The position numbers and the translations under genes were made by a program. From NCBI GenBank assembly GCA_020348925.1, contig CP070758.1, forward strand, positions 2,971,415 through 2,990,451: a stretch of DNA of 19,037 bases, given 5' to 3'. The stretch comes from Gemmatimonadota bacterium (GTDB taxonomy: Bacteria > JBHIER01 > G020348925). Below the pieces are notes generated by a model. The model ran no database searches. It was not told where the DNA came from and was given only the letters and a program-made list of their open reading frames with translations. Numbering within the stretch: the first letter of the stretch is position 1; every line of letters begins with the position of its first letter. This document shows, one piece after another, positions 1 through 7,650 of the stretch.

Positions 1-360
1 TCCGAAAGGGCACCCCTTTCATCACCCAGACAGTGCACATCATTTCAATCCATAGAGGCACATCTCCCTTAATGCATTGAAATACAGAGAATTCAGTTAT
101 TCCTGTTAAATATTGTCCTTTTGAAAAATGAACTGGCACGGGGTTTGCAATTTATTTGGAAAAAATGGACAATGTTTGCTGAAGAAAGGAGATGGACCAT
201 GAAAGGAGAGGAGAGAGTTCAGATGTGGATGTCATCGATATGTCGTTGGTTTACAGGTGGTTTTGTAGTATCGGATGACACGATGAAAGAGGGGGATCAA
301 TCGTCCGCAGCAGCTATAATACGATGGCGGACATTACGGTACGTGAGGAGGGTATTCGGA
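1..360. other. Non-coding region upstream of the first gene
   Basis: No convincing gene ends or begins before 361. The stretch holds a short hairpin at 3-19 (GAAAGGG, CAC loop, CCCTTTC) without a T-tract, so it is not a clear terminator. It also holds the sigma-54 promoter at 134-149 and a second ribosome-binding-site-like AAAGGAG upstream of an in-frame ATG at 199. A TATAAT at 315-320 has no recognisable -35 box. Confidence 0.6.
134..149 (+). promoter_or_regulatory. Sigma-54 (RpoN) promoter, -24/-12 type
   Basis: The sequence TGGCACGGGGTTTGCA matches the RpoN consensus TGGCACG-N4-TTGCA at every fixed position, and the GG (135-136) and GC (147-148) are separated by exactly 10 bases. The transcript would start near 160, roughly 200 bases before the preferred start of the FecR-like gene at 361. 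Sigma-54 promoters need an activator ATPase; I did not identify an enhancer site upstream, where only 133 bases are visible. Confidence 0.75.
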
Positions 361-852
361 ATGAAAAGAGCAATAGCAGTGTTGATTTCTTTTACAGTGC
401 TCTGGTGTGTGCCCATGAATTCGAGTCATGCGGAGGATGAGGGCCAAGCCGGGGCTTTCACCGTTGAGGAGGTGGAAGGGAGCGCTCTCCAAAAAAAGAG
501 CGAGAAGGACACCCTCATCCAGGTCAGCGTCGGTGAGGAAATTAGTCAGGATGCGGTCCTTCGTATTGCAAAGGACGCCTCCCTGAAGCTGAAAAAGGCG
601 TCCGGGGAGATTGTGGTCCTGGGTGGACCCTCTCAAGGGGAACTCCAGGATCTTCTGAAGGCGAAAACGTCACCTTCCGAGGATTTCATCAAAAAGACAC
701 TCTCAAAAATTCCGGCAGTCGAGGGTGATGAGAAGAAGGTGGATATATCCACCCAGTCCACCGGTCTGACCCGAGGCGCACACAGCCCCCGGAAATCGAT
801 GCCGTATATATGGAAGGTGAAAAAGAACGCGGCGGCATCGGAAAAGAAATAG
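361..852 (+). CDS. Small secreted FecR-like protein
   Basis: A 163-residue protein with a signal peptide (residues 1-23, hydrophobic core AIAVLISFTVLWCV, probable cleavage after SSHA). Residues 32-90 (FTVEEVEGSALQK ... VSVGEEISQDAVLRIAKDASLKLKKASGEIVVL) look like the FecR-type beta-rich periplasmic domain: a 'V-x-G' start, a 'G-x-x-I' turn and a final 'SGEIVVL' strand. The rest is Lys/Ser-rich and ends PYIWKVKKN. FecR domains usually act in periplasmic sensing or as structural modules; there is no anti-sigma N-terminus here, so no FecI/FecR pair is implied. The start at 361 was chosen for its ribosome binding site (GTGAGGAGGG at 343-352) and because it opens directly on the signal peptide. 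The frame stays open upstream to 121, and an ATG at 199 has its own binding site. It probably depends on the sigma-54 promoter at 134. Confidence 0.7.
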   Translation: MKRAIAVLISFTVLWCVPMNSSHAEDEGQAGAFTVEEVEGSALQKKSEKDTLIQVSVGEEISQDAVLRIAKDASLKLKKASGEIVVLGGPSQGELQDLLKAKTSPSEDFIKKTLSKIPAVEGDEKKVDISTQSTGLTRGAHSPRKSMPYIWKVKKNAAASEKK

Positions 853-1079
853 ATGTTCGAAGGAAGCGAGCGTATGCTGATCCAGACATATATAAAAAGG
901 AAAGCCGAGCCGATGGATAGGCCCCGATCACCTGATGAGACGTTGATCGGATATCGGTCCTCTCCAGTATCGGGTTTCTGTTCCTCCCGGCTTTTCACGA
1001 ACAATTCGGCCGCGGCGGCAAGCATTGTGCACTCGGGAGCCTGTTGAGCAGCGAAAATTACGGGGAGGTGAGTCATCCT
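853..1079. other. Intergenic spacer with hairpins
   Basis: No supported gene; a 64-codon frame beginning directly at 853 has no ribosome binding site and resembles nothing. Two inverted repeats are visible: CCGATCA/TGATCGG (924-930 and 944-950), and a nested structure with outer arms CTCCCG/CGGGAG (984-989 and 1034-1039) enclosing ACAAT/ATTGT. Neither is followed by a T-tract, so they are not simple intrinsic terminators. The second lies about 40 bases before the next start codon. Confidence 0.4.
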
Positions 1080-1991
1080 ATGCTGAAAAGAAGTTGTGAC
1101 GTGAAGGTCAAAAATCTATTTACGAAAGAGCTCTTTTTCATCCTGACACTCATCCTTTTTCTTCTTACCCAATTCAACGGGTGTTCTCAAGAGGACAATG
1201 CATCCGTCAGCCCCCTGTACCAGGCCCGGGAGAATGGGTCCTATGCGCAGGATTCAATTCTCTGTTCCCTGCGCGGTGAGACGCTCTTCGTGACGCACCA
1301 GGATGCCTATTATCAGTGCTGCCTCGAATCGAAAATAGTGGTGCACAAGACGGGGTTTTCCATCGACCTAATCGAATATGATGTGGGACATCCCTGTGAC
1401 TGTATGTGTCCCTTCGATCTGACCACCGCCATTACGGGTTTATCCTCCGGCACGTATACGATAAAAGTGTGGAATGAGTACGGCGGGCTGTACGGGGAAT
1501 GTGAGGCCACCATCCTGAAGAATCCCCGTCTGGCAGGATTGTCCCAGAGCGAATGTCTCTCATATCCCAAGGTCATCACCACCGCATCGAAGGATGATTC
1601 GATTGTCGCGGTCTATGAGAACGATACGCTCTCTGTGTTCCACTTCGACGCGTTCTACAATTGTTGTTTTCACATTGATGTGGCCTTTGAGCACAACGGG
1701 CCCATACTCAATTTCATCGAACACCCCAGCGGTGAGCCGTGCCGCTGCATGTGTTACTTCAATATCGCCTCAACCGTAGTCGGATTGGCGCCGGGGGCCT
1801 ACACAGTGAGAGTCTGGAATGAAGACCTTTCGACTCTTTTCGGCGAAGTGGACATTACGATTCAGCCCGAATTGGCAGCCAAAACAATATTGGAGAACGA
1901 TGATCCTTCGCCTTCCGGACCGCGCTGGCGGTATGTTTCCGGTCAGATCGGCTGTAAAGAATATCCGAAAAAAAAGGTTCAACAAAAATGA
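1080..1991 (+). CDS. Cys-rich candidate lipoprotein with duplicated CC/CxCxC domain
   Basis: A 303-residue protein. The N-terminus has a basic segment, a hydrophobic core (residues 18-31) and Cys35 in FNGC, a slightly non-standard lipobox, so lipidation is likely but not certain. Two copies of one domain follow: residues 58-145 and 173-262. Each has an adjacent Cys pair (80/81 and 195/196), then a Cys triplet CDCMC / CRCMC (106/108/110 and 221/223/225), then a 'GLxxGxYTxxVWNE' beta-strand ending. Each copy is followed by a short Cys-x-x-Tyr-Pro-Lys stretch (Cys159 and near the C-terminus), as if a third unit were cut off. I recognise the NCC ... CxCxC ... LxPGxYxIxV pattern from uncharacterised secreted proteins of Bacteroidota-like bacteria; function unknown, disulphide stabilisation or metal binding possible. 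The start at 1080 was preferred over 1044 because GGGGAGGTG (1062-1070) precedes it and it opens on the signal sequence. Confidence 0.75.
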   Translation: MLKRSCDVKVKNLFTKELFFILTLILFLLTQFNGCSQEDNASVSPLYQARENGSYAQDSILCSLRGETLFVTHQDAYYQCCLESKIVVHKTGFSIDLIEYDVGHPCDCMCPFDLTTAITGLSSGTYTIKVWNEYGGLYGECEATILKNPRLAGLSQSECLSYPKVITTASKDDSIVAVYENDTLSVFHFDAFYNCCFHIDVAFEHNGPILNFIEHPSGEPCRCMCYFNIASTVVGLAPGAYTVRVWNEDLSTLFGEVDITIQPELAAKTILENDDPSPSGPRWRYVSGQIGCKEYPKKKVQQK

Positions 1992-2405
1992 ACTCCTATC
2001 GAATGTACCTGAATGTGCATGGATGTGCAAAACAGAAAGGAGGGATGGGTACGATAACGGTCCTATGCATGGAAATCATGTGTAGAGTAGGGATGATCTC
2101 TTTCGGACGTTCCTCGAATTTCCGAAAGGGAGAGAGATGTTTGAGGTTCCGAAGGAATTCGGGGCTTCATATGGTAACGGCGAAGCGATCCGGTCGAGTG
2201 GAGGATCGCCAAGCGCCGGAGAATCGGTTTTCAGAGAGAACGGTTGAAAAATGGACTGAAAAACACCCGCAGGCGAGTAGCCGGGTTATGACAAAACGAT
2301 ATGCTAACCTACCTACTTGTCCTACCAAATGTTCCGCATTTTCCGCTATTGTTCCCTCTTTGGCGAAAGCCTGCGGTGTTTTTCAAACCTGAGGAGGTAA
2401 ACGGC
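1992..2405. other. Structured leader of the repeat-protein gene, possibly with a hidden ORF
   Basis: These 414 bases hold no recognisable gene. They contain strong potential RNA structure: a hairpin at 2096-2138 (TTTCGG with CCGAAA, flanked by ATCT/AGAT), a two-part hairpin at 2178-2218, and a weaker one around 2267-2292 (ACCC/GGGT with GGC/GCC inside). I compared it by eye with common riboswitch signatures (c-di-GMP, cobalamin, TPP, SAM, glycine) and did not find their conserved cores. A 134-codon + strand frame (1988-2392) overlaps the previous stop as ATGA and ends 13 bases before the next start codon, but has no good ribosome binding site and no recognisable domain. Confidence 0.45.
2178..2218 (+). 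promoter_or_regulatory. Strong hairpin in the 5' leader
   Basis: CGGCG (2178-2182) pairs with CGCCG (2214-2218), and GCGATCC (2185-2191) pairs with GGATCGC (2203-2209). This gives 12 perfect base pairs around a small internal loop (AA against CAAG) with an 11-base apical loop. It has no T-tract, so it is a leader structure rather than a terminator. Role unknown. Confidence 0.45.
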
Positions 2406-5400
2406 ATGAAGGCTCGATTGATTTTGAACATTCTTATTTTACTCGTCGTGACGGTTCCCCTTGTCTCGGTTCCGTGCTATCCCCACGAGGGGAACACCTT
2501 TGCCACGAAAATATCCAAGGTGAAATGGATGATGATCTCCCAGAGCAGAGAGAATTTGTTTGGGACGACAGAGGGTGGAGCCATCACGGGAAAAGTATAC
2601 GCAGACAATTCCGACGATGAGGGGGAGCCGATTCGGGAGGCCTGGGTTGTGGCCACGCTGTCACCGGACGGTGAACCGGTGGGCTGGGCGCTCTCAGGTT
2701 GGAACGGGACATACCTCATCGCCGGACTGCCGTCTGGAGAGTACTTTCTCCAGGCTTCGTCTCCGGGATTCATTCCGGAGTTTTTCGACGACGCCATAGA
2801 GCCACGCGAGGCGACCCCGGTGGAGGTGTCGGATGAGGGCACTGTGGATGATATCGATTTTCATTTGGCCCATCACGGCCAGCATCACGGGGAGGGATCC
2901 ATTTCGGGTTTTGTCATCGATGATGATTCCGGAGATGCCATCGAAGGAGCCCATGTTTTGGCCGTAACCCTCACCACCGATGATCCGGACTCATTGTTCT
3001 GGATGGGTGAGGCTATTACCGGATCCGGAGGAACTTATAAAATCGATGGTCTCATAAGCGGTGATTACATTGTCTCCGTATCCGCCTACCAATACCTGCC
3101 CGAGTATTACGATGATGTCTATACCTTTGAGGAGGCTACGCCCGTCCGCGTGGATGAGCCAAGGAATACGTCGCGCATTGATTTCGGGTTGTCGCAGATC
3201 GAGTCCGGGCGAGGTTCGATCTCGGGCGTGGTACTTGCCGAAACCGACAGCACCATTATCGAGGACGCCTATGTCTCGGCCTATTCACCTGTCTACTCAT
3301 TTCTTCCGGACGTCGTCAGGGTCAAGTCGGACGGGACGTATCGGATCGAGGGATTGATGTCAGGTGACTACTTCGTCGTAGCCCGGGCCCCGAACTACCA
3401 TGCCGAATGGTACGACAATGTCAAGACGGAGGATGAGGCCACCTTCGTACCTGTGACCTCTCCTGATGAGACGCCCGGTATCGATTTTTATCTGGGCCAT
3501 CTGGGCTCAATCTCAGGTCTCGTCACCTCAGAGGCCGATGGGACGCCCATCGCCGAGGCCCTTGTGTGCGCTGTCCCTGTTGGAGATACGGTCTACATCG
3601 ATCCTGATGTGACGAATCCCAATTTCATAGAACCCGGCTTCGCTCCGACGGTTTGGTTTCGATGCGCAGTCACTGACTCGAACGGGGCGTTCGAGTTGAA
3701 GGGTTTGGCTGCCGGCGAGTATTTCGTCGGTGTCTGGGCCCTGGGATTTTTGAACGAGTGGTACGATAATATCAGGAATTTTGAAGAGGCGCATGCTGTG
3801 ACGGTGCTCGAATCCCAGACGACGCCGGACATTGACTTTGCCTTGAGCACAGGTGGATCGATCTCCGGGCGTGTGGTGGTGGCATCCGATGGTCATCCTA
3901 TTTCGAATGGACATGTCTGTGCCATCCCGCTGGCCGATTCGACGTGGATTCCGGGAGGCCCGATCGGGCCGGACGAAACCTTCTGGCCGGATCGGTGGGC
4001 ATGTGGCACAACGGACGATGAGGGGTACTATACGGTGACCGGTCTTGTGACCGGTGAATATTACGTTCACGTCTGGGCGGAGGGGTTCCTGCCCGAGTGG
4101 TACGACGGCGTTCACTTCAGGCAGGATGCCACCCCTGTCGCGGTTACCGAACCGGAGGAGACGTCGGGTATCAATTTTGCCCTGGGCACCGGGGGTTCGA
4201 TCTCCGGCCAGGTGAGATCCGAGGTCGATGATCGACCGATTCCCGACGTGACCGTATGCGTCTTCTCTGTCAGAGACAGTCTGTGGTTTCAGGAGGGGAA
4301 CATATGGCCCGGTTATGATGAGCTTCTTGGTCCCGACATATTTCACTGCGTCAGAACCGACGGGGAGGGACGGTACGAGATCGGCAGGCTCCCCACCGGA
4401 GAGTACTATGTCGTTGCGTGGATGGAGGATTTTCTGCCTGAATGGTTCGACGACGCTCCCGGTTGGAAGGAGGCCACGCCGGTCGCAGTGGTCGATCCTG
4501 AGCAGACGCCTGACATCGATTTTCGGCTGAGCACGGGTGGATCGATCTCCGGTCATGTATTGTCGGGTTCTCAAGGGAGTCCGGTATTCGCCACGGTGTG
4601 CGCCTTTCAGATGAATGGGACTCCCTCCGGCGAGATCGGTTCCTTCGGGACGACCCATTGTACCGAGACGGACGAGCACGGCAGGTACGTGCTCACCGGA
4701 TTGAAATCCGGCACGTATCACGTCGTGGCCCACGCTCGGGGTTATGAGGAGCAGTGGTACGATCATGCGGACACTCAGATAGATGCCACGCCTGTGGAGG
4801 TCGTTGTGCCGGAGGAGACGGCGGGGATCAATTTCACATTGAAAGCGTGGGGTGGTGAGGGCGCAATCAGCGGGCGGGTCGTTGATGAGGGTGATGGTCA
4901 TCCGATTGCCAGGGCTTTGGTTGAAGCCCGCCGGGGCGATGGGTGGTGGACCGGCATCGCGTTGACGCAGGATGACGGTACGTACGTGATTCCGAATCTT
5001 CCTTCCGGCAATTACTTCGTCTCGGTGAGGGCGGAGGGCTATTTTCATGAGTTCTACGACAACGTCCGCAATGCCAAAGACGCCACCTATGTCGAGGTCG
5101 CGGGACCCGGCAGCACGCCGGATATCAATTTCGAATTGACCAAACACCGGCAACAGGGATCCGAAGGCGGTATCGCGGGCTATGTGACTGCTGTGAGTCC
5201 GGAATCCGATACCCTGACCGTTGCGGAAGCCTTCGTCTTCGCGTTTTCCGTGCAACAGAACAGCATCTCCGATCGGAATGACGCTGCCGGGATGGCGGTC
5301 GCAGACGAACGAGGCTATTACGTCATCGAGAATCTGCCTCAAGGTCAGTACGTCGTCATGTGTTTTGCCTCGGGTTTTATCGGTGAGCTGTACGACGATG

Positions 5401-6140
5401 TTCTCAACCCCAAAGACGCCACACTCGTCAGAGTTCTTCCGCCGGATGTCACCCCGGGCATCGACTTCGAATTGTCGGCTGTTGCATGGGAGGGCGGCGG
5501 ATCGATTTCCGGAACCATCTATGAGGCGGACGGCGCGACCCCTGTCTCGAATGTGTGGGTCTATGCCCTCGATAGAAACTCTCGCCCGGTCGCTTGGGAT
5601 CAGACCGGTCCGAACGGGACCTATGTTCTGAGCGGCCTGGCCCCTGGCCAATACACCGTGCAGGCGTCGGAGGTCGCCAACGGTGTGGCCAGATCAACCT
5701 ACTGGGCAGGCTCGGACTCCGACGGCGTGGATACCTTTGAGGAATCGGAACCTGTTGATGTGGGACCGACGGTTTTTTCAGGTGTGGACCTGGTTATGAG
5801 AGAATCCACCTTGACGGGCGTCGATGATGATACCGCGCCGGATGTGATCCCTGAGGGTTTCGCCCTGGAGCAAAACCGTCCCAATCCCTTCAATCCGACG
5901 ACTGATATCCGGTATGCCGTGGTCAGTCAGCAATCCCAGGGACATGTCAGCCTTAAGGTCTATAACCTTTTAGGGCAGGAGGTGCGGACGCTGGTGGATG
6001 AGCTCCAGGAATCCGGGCACTATACCGTCACCTGGGATGGTCGGGATAACACCGGGGGACGTGTGGCCAGCGGGTATTACTTCTGTCGGCTTCAGGCAGG
6101 AACGTATGCTGCGACCATTAAAATGATTCTTATGAAGTAG
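2406..6140 (+). CDS. Large surface protein: ten carboxypeptidase-regulatory-like repeats plus T9SS-type C-terminal domain
   Basis: A 1244-residue protein. The signal peptide covers about residues 1-24. Ten beta-sandwich repeats (CarboxypepD_reg/Cna-B type) begin near residues 58, 165, 271, 368, 485, 598, 713, 820, 922 and 1033. Each runs 'GSISGxV ... PIxxAxVxA ... GxYxIxGLxSGxYxVxxxAxGYxxEWYD ... ATPVxV ... TxxIDFxL' and leads straight into the next. Residues 1152-1244 are a FlgD-Ig-like/T9SS-type CTD (LEQNRPNPFNPTT ... GQEVRTLVDE ... TWDGRD ... ASGYYFCRL). No catalytic residues are evident; such rods usually serve adhesion or display, and this role is inferred. Repeats 4-7 alone carry a conserved Cys pair. 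The start at 2406 follows GAGGAGGT (2391-2398) and opens on the signal peptide; the frame extends upstream to 2301 without a binding site. Confidence 0.9.
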   Translation: MKARLILNILILLVVTVPLVSVPCYPHEGNTFATKISKVKWMMISQSRENLFGTTEGGAITGKVYADNSDDEGEPIREAWVVATLSPDGEPVGWALSGWNGTYLIAGLPSGEYFLQASSPGFIPEFFDDAIEPREATPVEVSDEGTVDDIDFHLAHHGQHHGEGSISGFVIDDDSGDAIEGAHVLAVTLTTDDPDSLFWMGEAITGSGGTYKIDGLISGDYIVSVSAYQYLPEYYDDVYTFEEATPVRVDEPRNTSRIDFGLSQIESGRGSISGVVLAETDSTIIEDAYVSAYSPVYSFLPDVVRVKSDGTYRIEGLMSGDYFVVARAPNYHAEWYDNVKTEDEATFVPVTSPDETPGIDFYLGHLGSISGLVTSEADGTPIAEALVCAVPVGDTVYIDPDVTNPNFIEPGFAPTVWFRCAVTDSNGAFELKGLAAGEYFVGVWALGFLNEWYDNIRNFEEAHAVTVLESQTTPDIDFALSTGGSISGRVVVASDGHPISNGHVCAIPLADSTWIPGGPIGPDETFWPDRWACGTTDDEGYYTVTGLVTGEYYVHVWAEGFLPEWYDGVHFRQDATPVAVTEPEETSGINFALGTGGSISGQVRSEVDDRPIPDVTVCVFSVRDSLWFQEGNIWPGYDELLGPDIFHCVRTDGEGRYEIGRLPTGEYYVVAWMEDFLPEWFDDAPGWKEATPVAVVDPEQTPDIDFRLSTGGSISGHVLSGSQGSPVFATVCAFQMNGTPSGEIGSFGTTHCTETDEHGRYVLTGLKSGTYHVVAHARGYEEQWYDHADTQIDATPVEVVVPEETAGINFTLKAWGGEGAISGRVVDEGDGHPIARALVEARRGDGWWTGIALTQDDGTYVIPNLPSGNYFVSVRAEGYFHEFYDNVRNAKDATYVEVAGPGSTPDINFELTKHRQQGSEGGIAGYVTAVSPESDTLTVAEAFVFAFSVQQNSISDRNDAAGMAVADERGYYVIENLPQGQYVVMCFASGFIGELYDDVLNPKDATLVRVLPPDVTPGIDFELSAVAWEGGGSISGTIYEADGATPVSNVWVYALDRNSRPVAWDQTGPNGTYVLSGLAPGQYTVQASEVANGVARSTYWAGSDSDGVDTFEESEPVDVGPTVFSGVDLVMRESTLTGVDDDTAPDVIPEGFALEQNRPNPFNPTTDIRYAVVSQQSQGHVSLKVYNLLGQEVRTLVDELQESGHYTVTWDGRDNTGGRVASGYYFCRLQAGTYAATIKMILMK

Positions 6141-6252
6141 GACTCCTTGTCAGAAAGGCGGTCTGAAATGATGAAGGAGGAGAGGAACGGAATATGCATG
6201 GATGGTGCATCTTCGAAGGAGTCCCACAAAAATAAATCTCTCCTCCTTCATC
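6141..6252 (+). repeat. Structured intergenic element, copy 1
   Basis: This lies directly after a CTD gene. GATGAAGGAGGAGAG (6170-6184) and CTCTCCTCCTTCATC (6238-6252) form a perfect 15-bp inverted repeat around 53 bases. A second pairing, GACTCCTT (6141-6148) with AAGGAGTC (6216-6223), interleaves with it, so the two stems together would form a pseudoknot. The loop also holds ATGCA/TGCAT. The block GGTGCATCTTCGAAGGAGT is nearly repeated in copy 2. There is no T-tract after the 3' arm. Confidence 0.6.
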
Positions 6253-6348
6253 TGCCACAAGAGCAGGACGGGTGCAATCTGTGCGGCACCGTGTCTGGAT
6301 TTCTTCTCGGACGGAAAGGTTTTTAACGGAGGAAAGGAGGTGTGAGTT

Positions 6349-7158
6349 ATGTTTCAGAAGTTTCCTCCCTTCGATGTGATGAACAGAGTTTTCGTTGTTG
6401 CCGTTGGTCTGCTGTTGACCTTCCCAGTCCTTCTGGGCGCAGTCGGATCCGGAGACAGGGCGGTCGTGGAGCTTTCTTCGAGCGAGGTACGAACCGATCT
6501 GTCCGTGAGGACAGTTCAGGTTCCGGTGGCTGTCTCGAACACGAAGGTTATGGCGGGCGTCCAGCTCTCTGTGAAGTTCGATACCGAAGGCATGGTTCCC
6601 GGGGAACCGGAGTTGACGGCTCGCAGTGCAAGCATGTCGATCGCCTCCAATTCGAAAGACGGCGAGATGGTTGTTCTGCTGTACAGCACCGATGGAAAAG
6701 GTATTTCCCCCGGTGACGGACCGATCGTGTCGCTCTCTTTCGCCATCATGGATGGGATGGATGCAACAGGCGCGATCCGATTGGAGAAGGTCATCTTGGC
6801 CAGCCCGGAGGCCACAGCTCTTCCTGCTGTCGTCAGGCCAACGACGATATCCGTTGGGTCGCGGACGCCCACCCGTTATGACTTGACCCAGAACTATCCC
6901 AATCCCTTCAATCCGACAACCAGTATTCGGTATGCGGTGGTCGGTGATCAGTCCCCCCCGCACGTTACCCTGAAGATCTATACCGTGCTCGGGCAGGAGG
7001 TGCAGACGCTGGTGGATGAGCCGCAGAAATCGGGGTACTACACGATCGATTGGGATGGGCGAGACCAATACGGCGCACAGGTAGCGAGCGGTATCTACTT
7101 CTGCCGGCTCCGGGCCGGAGACTATGCGGCCACCATCAGGATGGTCCTGATGAAATAA
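6349..7158 (+). CDS. Cohesin-like domain protein with T9SS-type C-terminal domain
   Basis: A 269-residue protein. The signal peptide covers about residues 1-33. Residues 37-165 resemble a cohesin domain: 'VRTVQVPVAVSNTKVMAG' then 'VQLSVKFDTEGMVPGEPE', later 'GEMVVLLYSTDGKGISPG' and 'GPIVSLSFAI', which is the usual order of strands in cohesins (extracellular dockerin-binding beta-sandwiches). Residues 177-269 are a CTD (DLTQNYPNPFNPTTSIRY ... GQEVQTLVDE ... DWDGRD ... ASGIYFCRLRAGDYA), the same length as that of the upstream repeat protein and very similar to it. The start has an ideal ribosome binding site (AAAGGAGGTG at 6333-6342). Four dockerin proteins are encoded just downstream, making this a natural scaffold candidate. 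The cohesin call rests on pattern only; a related carbohydrate-binding beta-sandwich is the main alternative. Confidence 0.75.
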   Translation: MFQKFPPFDVMNRVFVVAVGLLLTFPVLLGAVGSGDRAVVELSSSEVRTDLSVRTVQVPVAVSNTKVMAGVQLSVKFDTEGMVPGEPELTARSASMSIASNSKDGEMVVLLYSTDGKGISPGDGPIVSLSFAIMDGMDATGAIRLEKVILASPEATALPAVVRPTTISVGSRTPTRYDLTQNYPNPFNPTTSIRYAVVGDQSPPHVTLKIYTVLGQEVQTLVDEPQKSGYYTIDWDGRDQYGAQVASGIYFCRLRAGDYAATIRMVLMK

Positions 7159-7650
7159 GGATCGCTGCTCGGACTTGTTGAAACTGCGGGTGAAGGGGGA
7201 GAGACATGGGATGGGGATCGAAGGTGCGTCTTCAAAGGAGTTTCATGAAGACGATCTCCTCCTTCATCCACTCCTGGGGCTCGAGGGTGGAAGCGGCTTT
7301 GAATGATTGAGAGGCATCTTGGAAAAGTTCCTGCGGGTTCCGAACCAGCATGTTTTGAGTCTGACTGCCAATGCGGCAACAGGTTTCACGATGAGAAGGG
7401 TTCCTTTATCGTCAAGTATCTGACACATATTCGGGTGAAATCCATGATACATCACTGTGCAGTTTGAAAGGAGCTCGATAATTGACCATCCATCCAGCCA
7501 GCGCGTTGGAACGAAAAACAGAGGAGGTACGATTCCCAAACGATAATTGGCCAAAATTCGAACGGCAGAGACCATAATCAACATGAAGCATAAAAATCAG
7601 AGGGTGTTTCTTTGAGACCTTTTGAATACTGAAGCGGGGAGGTGCGCACC
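7159..7650. other. Intergenic region upstream of the DUF3160/dockerin cluster
   Basis: These 492 bases begin with the second copy of the structured element (7179-7269). Beyond 7270 I see no gene, no transposon end and no clear promoter: a TTGACC around 7482 has no matching -10 box. A 106-codon antisense frame (7264-7584) has no recognisable features. Given the long gap, the promoter of the downstream cluster is probably here. Confidence 0.5.
7179..7269 (+). repeat. Structured intergenic element, copy 2
   Basis: GGGTGAAGGGGGAGA (7188-7202) pairs over all 15 positions with TCTCCTCCTTCATCC (7255-7269), using 13 Watson-Crick and two G-U pairs; the two differences from the copy 1 arm therefore keep an RNA stem. 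TGAAACT (7179-7185) can pair with AGTTTCA (7239-7245), giving the same interleaved order of arms as in copy 1 with unrelated sequence. GGTGCGTCTTCAAAGGAGT corresponds to the central block of copy 1 with two changes in 19 bases. It follows the second CTD gene, at a similar position to copy 1. Confidence 0.6.

Noticed and set aside
315-320. TATAAT as a sigma-70 -10 box for the first gene
   Set aside because: No TTGACA-like element at a suitable distance; a sigma-54 promoter upstream is far better supported.
853-1047. 64-codon + strand frame after the FecR-like gene
   Set aside because: No ribosome binding site, no domain, and it spans hairpins; not supported as a gene.
2094-2310. Known riboswitch (c-di-GMP, cobalamin, TPP, SAM or glycine) in the leader of the repeat-protein gene
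   Set aside because: Hairpins are present but the conserved core bases of those classes could not be matched by eye.
3528-5651. Antisense open frame of 707 codons inside the repeat-protein gene
   Set aside because: It mirrors the ten-repeat gene; the repeated composition and codon bias of the sense strand keep the opposite frame open. It has no ribosome binding site or recognisable domain.
7264-7584. Antisense 106-codon frame in the gap before the DUF3160 cluster
   Set aside because: No ribosome binding site, no recognisable motif, and it runs into the structured element. Chance is the simpler reading.
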